64,000 nucleotides of DNA from Chloroflexota bacterium (GTDB lineage: Bacteria > Chloroflexota > Dehalococcoidia > Lucifugimonadales > SAR202-VII-2): contig QEVV01000003.1 of assembly GCA_003228115.1 (NCBI GenBank), positions 1 through 64,000 on the forward strand, in the 5' to 3' direction. Below are positions 1 to 7,455 of this stretch, in pieces. The translations under genes and the position numbers were made by a program. Position 1 is the stretch's first letter. Each line of letters begins with the position of its first letter. Under the pieces are notes generated by a model. The model was not told where the DNA came from, ran no database searches, and saw only the letters and a list, made by a program, of their open reading frames with translations.

Positions 1-1
1 G

Positions 2-345
2 AAGGTAGCCCACTGCTCGAATGCTGCCTGCACAGAGGCCACGATAACCACCCTGGACAGCGTGGGGAATGTGGGGGCCGACACATCGGTAACCATTGGG
101 GATGATGGGCTCGGCCTCATCAGTTACTTCGACGTTACCAACTTTGACCTGAAGGTAGCCCACTGCTCGAATGTTGAATGCACAGAAGCCACAACAACCC
201 CCATAGACAGCGACGGGCGTGTAGGCTTTTACACATCGATAATCATTGGGGCTGATGGGCTGGGCCTCATCAGCTACTGGGACGAAACCAACTCTGACCT
301 GAAGGTAGCCCACTGCGGGAATGCTACCTGCACGGATGAACCGTT
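2..345 (+). repeat. In-frame 150-nt tandem repeats, first array
   Basis: About two and a half copies of a 150-nt unit encode the 50-residue motif with the core GLGLISY and KVAHC. Nucleotide identity between copies is high by eye. The same unit forms the array at 2605-3232, which makes this locus prone to recombination and to assembly collapse. Confidence 0.85.
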
Positions 346-679
346 CACGCCTACTACCAAGCTAGAATTAGGTTTGCTTCCACCATCAGTCATCTTGGAC
401 GACAACCTAGAGCCCATAGACATGTCCGCCTATGCACACCGCGACGCATGGGTATCTGAGGCCACTGTGACGAAGTTCTTCATTGCCACAGAGACAGGAA
501 GCTACGATATCGGCTATTCGCTAGCGGGAGTCGCAGGAGGTGAGGTGGATATCGTGGTCACTCGGCACGTACCGGTCGTGCCCCTACCAGGCGCAGGTGA
601 CACCAACGGTGACAACAACGTAGACGTCCTCGACCTGGTCACCGTGGGGAGCAACTTGGGTAATTACTACGGGTCCTAG
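2..679 (+). CDS. Repeat-rich secreted protein with C-terminal dockerin-like motif (5' end outside window)
   Basis: The reading frame is open from base 2, so the listed GTG at 62 is only an internal codon and the gene starts before the window. The first ~115 residues are two and a half copies of a ~50-residue unit (core GLGLISY...DLKVAHC, two Cys per unit). A non-repeat region follows, and the end carries DTNGDNNVDVLDLVTVGSNLG-type sequence, which matches the calcium-binding half of a type I dockerin. The protein is probably extracellular, although its signal peptide is not in view. The same 150-nt unit recurs at 2605-3232, so the two loci are related. Function unknown; a role in surface or extracellular binding is inference. 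Confidence 0.75.
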   Translation, partial: KVAHCSNAACTEATITTLDSVGNVGADTSVTIGDDGLGLISYFDVTNFDLKVAHCSNVECTEATTTPIDSDGRVGFYTSIIIGADGLGLISYWDETNSDLKVAHCGNATCTDEPFTPTTKLELGLLPPSVILDDNLEPIDMSAYAHRDAWVSEATVTKFFIATETGSYDIGYSLAGVAGGEVDIVVTRHVPVVPLPGAGDTNGDNNVDVLDLVTVGSNLGNYYGS

Positions 680-693
680 GGAGTAAGCAATCC

Positions 694-2658
694 TTGGAAA
701 AGGACCCTAACAAACGCTATGGCGATATTGACGGTCTCATCGATGCCCCGTCCGGAGCATCGCCTGAGAGGACCCGGGCCCAGCGGTATCTGCCACGCCC
801 TAGGAGACGAGCAGGTCTCGCCGCCGGCGGGGTGGCAGCCATCGTCGCAGCAGTCGTGGCAGCGGTCTTCTTGCTGTCGTCCAGCGGCTCTGTGCCACCT
901 CCAAACCTCCAACGGGCACAGCTATCGGATACGCAACCCACGCAAATGGGATTCGATTCTCAGGGCGGAACGTCTGTTGCCCTCGTCTCCCCACCTGGTG
1001 TTTACCCAGGGGCAGAGGAGCTATCCATAAGCAACCTGTCAGGCCAGGTTGCGAAGCTGCTGCCATCTCCTTCATCTCCGTCTCTGACGGTGACCGACCC
1101 ATTTGAGATTCTTCTGCACGATCTCGTCGGATCCGTCATCAAAAGTCCGGAGTTACATGAAGCCATCGTGCTCACGGTGAAGTACACCGATAAGCATCTG
1201 GCTCTTGCTGGCGGGGACCCGGCTCAGCTGACGTTGGCCTGGCTCAATGACAAGGATCATGTCCAGGCTTTATGGGAACCCATACCAACACTCGTCAATC
1301 CGGGGTCTCGGATACTCACTGCCTCCCTGGACCACTTGTCGGTGTTCGCTGTCGGAGCGCGAAGCTCGACACCGATAGCCACGGCAACAATCCAACCGTC
1401 ACCTACCACCCAGCCGGTTCAGGTGGCCGCGACACAGCGCCCAACGGCTACTACTTCCAGGCCAAGTCCTACATCAACACGCACCCCAACACCTTTTGCA
1501 ATTCCCCATCCAACCGAACCTCAGCCAGTGCCGACGCCTCCAGCCACTCCCATACCTACGCCCACGCTGGTGCCAACGCCTACGCCTACGCCTACGCCCA
1601 CACTGGTACCAACGCCTACGCCAGAACCTCAGCGCGCGACGACTCCTCCCGCCACTTCCATGCCTACACCCATGCCTACACCCATGCCTACACCCATGCC
1701 TACGCCCACGCCCACGCCGATGCCAGAGCCAGAACCTGAACCCGCGCCTTGCGGCTTCACGTTCGCCAACACAATCGACGGCGGGGACATAGAAGCAGGC
1801 CACGGTAGCATCAGCGTCCCCAAGGCAGGGGCCGACTTCAGCTTCGCCCCCGACTCTACTTTCACAGCCATTGGCGGCTATTTCAATGTTGATGTGCGGG
1901 TTGACGCAACGGGATTCAACATAGACACCGCCCAGGCTCACATCCTCTACGACCCCACGCTCCTTGAAGCCGTAGACCAGAATAACGACCCTATCGAGGC
2001 CAGCGACCTCGCGCCTCTGCCAAACGGCGAACTCATTGCGGATGGAACATGGAAGGACGTCCTTGCCAATGCGGTAGACCCGACCCGTGGCCTCATCTCT
2101 TACGCCGCCGGTAAGGGAAGCCCTCTCAACGGCGGCTCTGACGCTACCACTCTCTTTACATTGACCACGCTCCGATTCAAAGCTTTGACTGTTACCACTC
2201 TGACCTCTGAAGCGGTGAGCGACGCCACCCTGACCTTTAGCGAACACGGCCTTAGGGTCACTAAGGCCGTGTTCGCAGGAAATAACGTCACCGGCGTTCT
2301 TGGCCGGGCCACCATTTCCATAGCCGACTCCCCTTGCACCTTCTCCTTTGCTGACATGGTAGCTGACGCTCCCTTCGTGGCCTTCGGCACCCACGCCTTC
2401 GGAAACTCCGTCAGCCCACTCTCCGTCACCTGGGCCGCTTCGGCGGGTGGCTCCATCGACGCCAACGGCCTCTTCACTGCAGGCCAGGTGGCTGGCTCCT
2501 TCCCAGGCGCTGTTAGCGCCACCTCCGGTAGCCTGAGCAGCCTCGCCTCCGTAGGGGTCAGCCCAGGTCCAGTGCCAGCACCTACGACCAATACGATCAC
2601 CGCCCTGGACAGCGATGGGGATGGTGGGCAGGTACTCATCGGTAACCATTGGGGCTGA
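694..2658 (+). CDS. Membrane-anchored cohesin/Ig-like surface protein with kinase-tail remnant; frame broken at 3' end
   Basis: The 654-residue frame uses a TTG start. Residues 1-12 (EKDPNKRY) look like the last helix of a Ser/Thr protein kinase domain, but no kinase domain precedes them, because frame 1 is closed by TAA at 661. A transmembrane segment lies at ~41-62. Residues ~90-225 resemble an extracellular domain of the type ending HLSVFAV. A Pro-Thr-rich linker (~230-350) is followed by a cohesin-like domain (~380-500) and a bacterial Ig-like domain (GSIDANGLFTAG) at ~570-620. The frame then enters the 150-nt repeat but is thrown out of phase by an extra G at 2617-2620 and stops. The original product was probably 694-3232. 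Function is inferred to be cell-surface attachment. Confidence 0.7.
   Translation: MEKDPNKRYGDIDGLIDAPSGASPERTRAQRYLPRPRRRAGLAAGGVAAIVAAVVAAVFLLSSSGSVPPPNLQRAQLSDTQPTQMGFDSQGGTSVALVSPPGVYPGAEELSISNLSGQVAKLLPSPSSPSLTVTDPFEILLHDLVGSVIKSPELHEAIVLTVKYTDKHLALAGGDPAQLTLAWLNDKDHVQALWEPIPTLVNPGSRILTASLDHLSVFAVGARSSTPIATATIQPSPTTQPVQVAATQRPTATTSRPSPTSTRTPTPFAIPHPTEPQPVPTPPATPIPTPTLVPTPTPTPTPTLVPTPTPEPQRATTPPATSMPTPMPTPMPTPMPTPTPTPMPEPEPEPAPCGFTFANTIDGGDIEAGHGSISVPKAGADFSFAPDSTFTAIGGYFNVDVRVDATGFNIDTAQAHILYDPTLLEAVDQNNDPIEASDLAPLPNGELIADGTWKDVLANAVDPTRGLISYAAGKGSPLNGGSDATTLFTLTTLRFKALTVTTLTSEAVSDATLTFSEHGLRVTKAVFAGNNVTGVLGRATISIADSPCTFSFADMVADAPFVAFGTHAFGNSVSPLSVTWAASAGGSIDANGLFTAGQVAGSFPGAVSATSGSLSSLASVGVSPGPVPAPTTNTITALDSDGDGGQVLIGNHWG
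1485..1745 (+). repeat. Low-complexity Pro-Thr-coding minisatellite
   Basis: Short GC-rich units such as ACGCCTACGCCC and CCCATGCCTACA encode a PTPTPTPMPTPMPT linker in the surface protein. The bias produces long meaningless frames on both strands, including the 399-codon minus-strand track ORF. It is a likely slippage site and length may vary between strains. Confidence 0.85.
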
Positions 2659-3232
2659 TGGGCTGGGCCTCATCAGCTACTACGACGAATTAACCGGAGA
2701 CCTGAAGGTAGCCCATTGCTCGAATGTTGCCTGCACTGAGGCCACAAAGACCACCCTGGACAGCGAAGGGATTGTGGACTACGACACATCGATAACCATT
2801 GGGACTGATGGGCTGGGCCTCATCAGCTACCCCGACTGGACCAACGGTGACCTGAAGGTAGCCCACTGCTTGAATGCTGCCTGCACGGAGGCCACGACAG
2901 CCACCATAGACAGCGAAGGGATTGTGCGCAGGCGCACATCGATAACCATTGGGACTGATGGTCTGGGCCTCATCAGCTACGTGGACTCCACCAACGGTGA
3001 CCTGAAGGTGGCCCACTGCTCGAATGTTGCCTGCACAGAAGCCACAACGACCACCCTGGACAGCGAAGGGTGGGTGTGGATGGACACATCGATAACCATT
3101 GGGGATAACGGGCTGGGCCTCATCAGCTATACGGCCTTCAACAACGGAGACCTGACTGATCTGGATCTGAAGGTAGCCCACTGTTCGGATGTTGCCTGCA
3201 CAGCGGCCACAAAGACCACCCTAGACCACTAA
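2615..3232 (+). CDS. C-terminal repeat part of the 694-2658 protein, separated by a frameshift
   Basis: This 205-residue frame is almost entirely four copies of the 50-residue repeat. It has no ribosome-binding site and its ATG lies inside the upstream gene. Removing one G from the run at 2617-2620 makes 694-2658 continue straight into it, giving LDSDGMVGRYSSVTIG, a perfect match to the repeat consensus. It is therefore the 3' part of one gene. The last unit ends at TAA where the consensus has GAA (LDSEG), and repeat-like sequence persists for a few codons after it, so the array also seems to have been cut short by a stop. Either real decay or a sequencing error could explain the frameshift. 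Confidence 0.7.
   Translation: MGMVGRYSSVTIGADGLGLISYYDELTGDLKVAHCSNVACTEATKTTLDSEGIVDYDTSITIGTDGLGLISYPDWTNGDLKVAHCLNAACTEATTATIDSEGIVRRRTSITIGTDGLGLISYVDSTNGDLKVAHCSNVACTEATTTTLDSEGWVWMDTSITIGDNGLGLISYTAFNNGDLTDLDLKVAHCSDVACTAATKTTLDH
2617..2620 (+). other. Frameshift site: extra G in GGGG run
   Basis: Aligned to the neighbouring repeat units, the segment from CTGGACAGC to ACCATTGGG is 49 nt here against 48 nt in the consensus. The surplus base lies in the GGGG run. Deleting it restores one continuous reading frame from 694 to 3232. Confidence 0.75.
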
Positions 3233-3440
3233 GGGATTGTGTGGCACCCGTTCCCTCTTCCGCCTACCTGCCCATCCATGTTCTCACAGTGCCATGGACA
3301 TCCGCGCCCTCAAAAGGAAATAGCTAGGACTAAACGCTTCTGAACTTCAGCGTTCCATCCACGAAAGCAAGCGAATACAGCATGTACACGCCCAATGGCA
3401 CTGGCTACCATGCACTCAAGCTTGTAGGAAGGGAGCGATC

Positions 3441-3686
3441 ATGAAACTCTTGAAGACTCGGTTCCTTGTACTGGCCGTTATCGCCCTGCTAGCGGCAACG
3501 CCTCTGGCCGCCCTTGCACTCCAGACGGCTTCATCGCCAGGAGAAGTGACGGGTGGAAGTGCCTTGGTGGATGGAGGAGGGCAAAGAATCCAAGAAACAT
3601 CGGTCGAGGCCTTGAACGAGACCTTCTCACTACCACAGCCAGGGTCCGATTATTCGGTGGTTGGGTTCGTGGAACTGGAGGCCTGA
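3441..3686 (+). CDS. Small secreted hypothetical protein
   Basis: The 81-residue protein has a clear Sec signal peptide: basic KLLKTR, a hydrophobic stretch to about residue 26, and a likely cleavage after ALA. The mature part is only ~54 residues, acidic and without cysteines, and no family is recognised. A plausible Shine-Dalgarno (GGAAGGGAG) sits 6 nt before the ATG. It stands alone between the repeat proteins and the SRAP fusion. It could be a genuine small secreted protein or the front end of a decayed larger one. Confidence 0.55.
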   Translation: MKLLKTRFLVLAVIALLAATPLAALALQTASSPGEVTGGSALVDGGGQRIQETSVEALNETFSLPQPGSDYSVVGFVELEA

Positions 3687-3822
3687 ACCAGAGTTAGAGC
3701 AACGCACGATGCCAGGCTAGGAGCACCAGCGTCGACGCCGGGCAACCAATGGCCAAACGCAGACCAAGCCTAGCGCCGGAATTGATCCAAGCGGCTTCTC
3801 ACGAAGTGCCCAATGGGATAAC

Positions 3823-3864
3823 GCGTATAGGCCCGGCGTATACGCGCCGAGGTAGAGCTACAAT
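3823..3864 (+). promoter_or_regulatory. Inverted repeat and -10-like box before the SRAP fusion gene
   Basis: GCGTATA (3823-3829) and TATACGC (3839-3845) form a 7-bp dyad, followed by TACAAT at 3859-3864. No convincing -35 hexamer lies at the right distance, so an activator- or repressor-controlled promoter is only a suggestion. GGAGG 8 nt before the ATG at 3901 supports that start codon. Confidence 0.35.
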
Positions 3865-3900
3865 GCCGGTAATGGCGAGACCACGCCGGAGGCGTCACCC

Positions 3901-5937
3901 ATGTGTGGCCGATTCACTATCAAGACTGACCTAAAGACCTTGGGCGAACATTTCCACTTCGACCCGGCAGGACTCACCTTCCAGCCTCGCTTCAACCTGC
4001 CGCCTACGGATGAAGCGCTCACGGTGGTTAACGAGGACGGGCGGAAGGCACTAGCAATGCGCTGGGGACTGGTCCCCTACTCCGCTAAAGAGCTTCCCAA
4101 GGGCCGTCCGATCATCAATGCCCGAGACGATAGCGTCGTTACGAATGGACTGTTCAAAAACGCCCTCACTCGCCGCCGCTGTCTCGTCCTGGCTGACGGC
4201 TTCTATGAATGGCGCAAGGACGGCAAGCTCAGGACGCCCTTTTACTACACCCTAAAGGGCGGTGAGCCCTTTGCTTTCGCGGGCCTGTGGTCCACATGGA
4301 AGAACCCCTCCACTGGCGAAGTCATCAACTCATGCGCCATCGTAACCACTGCCCCTAATGACCTCACCGCCCAGATCCACGACCGCATGCCGGTGATCCT
4401 TCCCGAGGAAGCCGATGGAGCGCAAGGTATCGAGTCAATCGAGAGGACCTTCGGAGACTCCCTGCCACCCACAAGGGTACACGCAACCCCTAGTGGGGGA
4501 TTCCATTTGATCTTTGAATATAACGACCTGTTTCACACTAGGGCTGGATCTCTCCAGAAAGTGGATATCCGATCAAACGGGGGCTACATAGTATGGGTAG
4601 GGTCAGTGTATGAGGGCAAGCACTATAGGCTTGACCGTGACGGACCTGTAGTTCCCATCGGTGAAGTGCCCAAAGTATTCCGCAAAGCACGTAAGGCTCC
4701 AAAAGAAACTTCCCCTACACCTAATGGTGATGATTGGTTTGCGAAAGCAATCGGGGGAGTAGAGGAGGGACGGAGGGATGCCACCGCTCTGAAGATATGG
4801 GGGACACTACGACAAACGAGGCTAAGCCAAAAAGCAATACTGACTATTTTGCAGGGCTATGCAGAGAAATGCGATCCCCCATGGAATCCTGCGGATGATG
4901 CTGGCATGTCATTGGAGGAGAAGGTTCGTAGCTGGGAGAGGCTATACCCAAGCCCTACCGATACCGAAGGCAAGGATTGGAAGCCAGAGATAGTGGCTCT
5001 TTCAGATATACAGCCAGAGGATGTGAAGTGGCGGTGGACTGACCGTATTCCAGTAGGGAAAGCACTCATCCTTCAAGGTGATCCCGAACAAGGCAAAAGC
5101 ATGCTAAGCCTTGAAATAGCAGCCAGGTACTCCACTGGGATGCCTATACCACCTGATACAGGCACCTTCATGCCCCAGAAGGTTTTGCTGCTATCAGCGG
5201 AGGACGGTCTGGGGGACACCATAGTTCCACGCCTTATGGTGATGGGGGCAGATCTCTCGAAAATCGAGGTTATCAGGTCTATGCGAACCGCTGACGCCAT
5301 GCGCCAGCTGGACTTATCACGAGATGTAGCCGCCTTGGACCACCTACTCGTCCATGGCGAATATGGACTGATCATCATTGACCCGATCTCTGCGTACACG
5401 CCTCAAGTGGACAGCAATAAAGGCAACATTCGGTCGATGTTAGCCCCACTGGCTGACTTGGCAGATCGGCACAAGGTTACGCTGATTATGGTTCGCCACC
5501 TAACGAAGAACGAACAAACTAAGGCCGCATATAGAGGACAGGGAAACATAGCATATGAAGCTGCTGCGCGGGTTGTCATGCTGGTAGGCAAGAACCCCGA
5601 TAACGAGGAAGAGCGAGTGGTGATCACAACGAAGAACAACCTTGCCCCTCATGCCCCTGCTATGGCTTTCAGCATAACCCGATCTGACTCCGGTGGCATG
5701 GTCTTCGATTGGGTAGGTGAGAGTGAGGTCACTACGGAGCAACTGCTGTCTAGCAGTTCTGAAGAGGAGAGATCAGCGGTGGAAGAAGCGGGTGAGTTCC
5801 TCGCAGATTTGCTAGAGCGAAATGGCGGGTCGATGGTTCAGGCGAAAGTAATGGAAGAACTAAGAAAATATGGGATTAGCGTAGCCTCAGCCAGAAGATC
5901 GAAGAAGAAATTCCATATCACTTCAGTCGGGGGATGA
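3901..5937 (+). CDS. SRAP (HMCES/YedK) - partial PrimPol - PriCT - RepA-like helicase fusion
   Basis: This 678-residue protein joins domains not normally found together. Residues 1-~172 are a SRAP domain, which forms a covalent link to abasic sites in single-stranded DNA. Its key residues are all present: Cys2 exposed after Met, Asn73 (IINARDD), Glu103 (GFYEW) and His160 (IHDRMPV). Residues ~174-262 match the second half of a PrimPol primase (TPSGGFHL, VDIRSNGGYIV), but the preceding half with the catalytic DxD is absent. Residues ~280-350 resemble a PriCT domain (GVEEGRR...CDPPW). Residues ~365-620 are a RecA-fold ATPase of the RepA/AAA_25 type with Walker A GDPEQGKS and Walker B LIIIDP. GGAGG precedes the ATG. 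The gene resembles a phage or plasmid replication protein and may be a deletion fusion; tRNA-Ser lies just downstream. Confidence 0.85.
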   Translation: MCGRFTIKTDLKTLGEHFHFDPAGLTFQPRFNLPPTDEALTVVNEDGRKALAMRWGLVPYSAKELPKGRPIINARDDSVVTNGLFKNALTRRRCLVLADGFYEWRKDGKLRTPFYYTLKGGEPFAFAGLWSTWKNPSTGEVINSCAIVTTAPNDLTAQIHDRMPVILPEEADGAQGIESIERTFGDSLPPTRVHATPSGGFHLIFEYNDLFHTRAGSLQKVDIRSNGGYIVWVGSVYEGKHYRLDRDGPVVPIGEVPKVFRKARKAPKETSPTPNGDDWFAKAIGGVEEGRRDATALKIWGTLRQTRLSQKAILTILQGYAEKCDPPWNPADDAGMSLEEKVRSWERLYPSPTDTEGKDWKPEIVALSDIQPEDVKWRWTDRIPVGKALILQGDPEQGKSMLSLEIAARYSTGMPIPPDTGTFMPQKVLLLSAEDGLGDTIVPRLMVMGADLSKIEVIRSMRTADAMRQLDLSRDVAALDHLLVHGEYGLIIIDPISAYTPQVDSNKGNIRSMLAPLADLADRHKVTLIMVRHLTKNEQTKAAYRGQGNIAYEAAARVVMLVGKNPDNEEERVVITTKNNLAPHAPAMAFSITRSDSGGMVFDWVGESEVTTEQLLSSSSEEERSAVEEAGEFLADLLERNGGSMVQAKVMEELRKYGISVASARRSKKKFHITSVGG

Positions 5938-5984
5938 CAGGATAAGGGCCGGCTTACCGACTCATATAGACAATCCCAAACTGA

Positions 5985-6301
5985 AAACAGGAGATAGTAG
6001 CTAATAAGCCTCAGCTCCTCTATGAGCTGAAGGCGCAGATTGAGAGAGGAAGATGGGGTCTTGAGAGGTGGAGGTTAGATAGTATCCCTCAATGGCAGAA
6101 GATCTTGAATGAAAGTCCCGGGGGGATGATACCAAGCGAAAAGACGATGCTGACCGGGTATTACGAGAAGTGCTGCATTAAGAAGGCTTCGGGGGTATGG
6201 CTTAGCAAATGGTGGTCAAAATGGTGGTCAAACCCAATCTTTGGCACTCTGGAGAACATCCACCAAAACCAAAGAACCAGGGTTTTCATAGCTAAATTTG
6301 G
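5985..6301 (+). other. Open frame without a recognisable product, possible gene remnant
   Basis: One frame stays open from 5985 through the tRNA (codons giving LLYELKAQIERGRW... and KWWSKWWSNP). It has no ATG, only a late TTG at 6105, and no ribosome-binding site. It follows the SRAP fusion closely, so it could be the tail of a mobile-element gene. A direct repeat ATGGTGGTCAA x2 lies at ~6210-6231. Beyond 6302 the translation (GEGIRTLDTLAG) is only the tRNA. No function can be given and no integrase is visible. Confidence 0.25.
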
Positions 6302-6388
6302 CGGAGGGGAAGGGATTCGAACCCTTGATACCCTTGCGGGCATAACGGTTTTCAAGACCGTCGCATTCGTCCACTCTGCCACCCCTCC
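6302..6388 (-). tRNA. tRNA-Ser(TGA)
   Basis: On the minus strand the 87-nt sequence folds as a class II tRNA. The acceptor stem GGAGGGG pairs with CCCCTCC, with G as discriminator. The D arm is GGCAGAGTGGACGAATGC. The anticodon loop CTTGAAA gives anticodon TGA. A long variable arm (TGCCCGCAAGGGTA) is typical of tRNA-Ser, and the T arm reads GGTTCGAATCC. CCA is not encoded. tRNA 3' ends are common integration sites, and the replication-type gene lies on the 3' side of this one. Confidence 0.96.
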
Positions 6389-6761
6389 GCTGGAGTAGAA
6401 GCGTTAGCAGGAAGCAAATCCTACCGGTTCCATCATAACGGATACGGTACGTGAGTCCCACAACTCGGTACCCTTGGTACTCCCTAGAAACCCGTTCTAT
6501 GCCTTTCCGTTACCGTCCATCTGTCTGAACGACGACCGTTGCCCCCAATATTCTGATACCAATAGATACAGCCTGCCCCTGCCGACGGAGGCGAAGCGGG
6601 ACTCGCTGAGGGAAAACCAGATCAAACAATATGGGGGCTTTTCTTCCCACTGACTACCTTTTTGCCTAATGCCTATGGGATCAAAGGCCCATGCGGCGGT
6701 GGGCAGATGTCGCGAAGATAGGCGTAAGGAGCAATGCCTGGAACATGAAAGTGCCCCAAAA

Positions 6762-6882
6762 GACCTACAAAAGTGCTTGCAACAAGAAAATAGTTTGTGT
6801 ATACTCACGTTTGTAGGTCGACATCGACTATGAATATATGTGCGGGGGAGCAAGACGGGCAGGATCGGAAACACTACGATCC
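6762..6882 (+). ncRNA. Candidate short transcript: strong promoter inside an inverted repeat, then a hairpin with a U-tract
   Basis: TTGCAA (6777-6782), a 17-nt spacer and TATACT (6800-6805) make a good sigma-70 promoter. It is bracketed by GACCTACAAA (6762-6771) and TTTGTAGGTC (6810-6819), a perfect 10-bp inverted repeat that could be an operator. About 50 nt further on, GGATCG and CGATCC form a hairpin followed by TTTCTC, a weak terminator. No gene is encoded in the plus direction, so a ~70-nt RNA ending near 6880 is possible. The hairpin could instead serve the minus-strand gene that ends at 6887. Confidence 0.35.
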
Positions 6883-6886
6883 TTTC

Positions 6887-7444
6887 TCAAGACTGACGGG
6901 TCAACTCGACAACGGGTATGGTTCGGGTGGTCTTCTCCTCGTATTCCTTGAACTGCGGGTATAGCTCCGCCTGCCGGGCGTAGACTCGATCTCGCTCCTC
7001 CCCGGCAAGGATCGCCGCCGTGGCCTCAAAGGTCTCTTCGCCCACCTCGACGGTCACCAAAGGGTTAGCCACAAGGTTGTGATACCAGTCGGGGTTGGTG
7101 GGAGCTCCGCCCTTAGTGGCGAAGACCATTATCCTCTCGCCTTCGCCCAGATACATGGCAGGGTTGATCCGATGCTGGCCTGACTTCGCCCCTGTTGTGG
7201 TCATGAGCAGCACCGGCTTTCCTTCGAACCTCCCTCCAACTATGCCCTTGTTGCCGCGGAACTCTTCAACGATTTCCTTATTCCAGTCGCTTACTAAAAA
7301 CCATTCTCCCTCCTTGAATGTTCTCTCAATAGATGCCCAACCACACCCGCTACCCTTGGTAGCGGGTGTGACGCAATCCGGCGATACTTGGGCATCCGAG
7401 CTGAAATGCTTGCCCGCCTCAAGTGTATGATGATTGTTCAGCAC
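6887..7444 (-). CDS. Deazaflavin (F420)-dependent nitroreductase-family protein (Ddn-like), start uncertain
   Basis: From about residue 51 onward (VSDWNKEIVEEFRGN) the protein matches the Ddn/PNPOx-like fold family, with the typical GKPVLLMTTTGAKSG block and NPDWYHNLVANP near the C-terminus. Such proteins bind F420, and this window encodes F420 synthesis at 32.8-37 kb. The first ~50 residues are doubtful: they cover a 13-bp hairpin and overlap nothing conserved. A strong Shine-Dalgarno (AAGGAGGGAG) lies at ~7310, but the ATG after it is in the wrong frame by one base, so either an unusual start or a one-base error near the TTTTT run is likely. Reduction of quinones or nitro compounds is a family-level guess. 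Confidence 0.8.
   Translation of the reverse strand: MLNNHHTLEAGKHFSSDAQVSPDCVTPATKGSGCGWASIERTFKEGEWFLVSDWNKEIVEEFRGNKGIVGGRFEGKPVLLMTTTGAKSGQHRINPAMYLGEGERIMVFATKGGAPTNPDWYHNLVANPLVTVEVGEETFEATAAILAGEERDRVYARQAELYPQFKEYEEKTTRTIPVVELTRQS
7342..7370. repeat. Perfect 13-bp hairpin
   Basis: CACACCCGCTACC and GGTAGCGGGTGTG pair perfectly around a 3-nt loop. There is no T-run on either side. It falls inside the annotated 5' end of the Ddn-like frame, which argues that this part is not coding. Confidence 0.7.
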
Positions 7445-7455
7445 CCGGAGGTGTT

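Larger units (their letters stand above)
2605..3232 (+). repeat. In-frame 150-nt tandem repeats, second array (four units)
   Basis: Four consecutive 150-nt units encode the core DTSITIGTDGLGLISY followed by GDLKVAHC. The last unit carries a short insertion (TDLD). The unit is the same family as in the 5' array at 2-345. Repeats are contiguous and coding, with no spacers, so this is not a CRISPR array. Confidence 0.9.

Noticed and set aside
1474-2673. 399-codon minus-strand ORF
   Set aside because: It is antisense to the cohesin/Pro-Thr gene, rich in Gly and Arg from the repeat, and has no recognisable domain.
2605-3232. Repeats considered as a CRISPR array
   Set aside because: The 150-nt units are contiguous, in frame and protein-coding, with no spacers and no cas genes.
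3230-6330. attL/attR direct repeats flanking the SRAP fusion region
   Set aside because: I looked for a copy of the tRNA 3' end upstream of the gene and found none of useful length.
6105-6398. ORF ending GEGIRTLDTLAG
   Set aside because: The C-terminal part is the translation of tRNA-Ser; only the section before 6302 is kept as a possible remnant.
6497-6874. 125-codon minus-strand ORF
   Set aside because: Composition is Cys/Ser/Arg-rich without any domain, there is no ribosome site, and it covers a good plus-strand promoter and inverted repeat.
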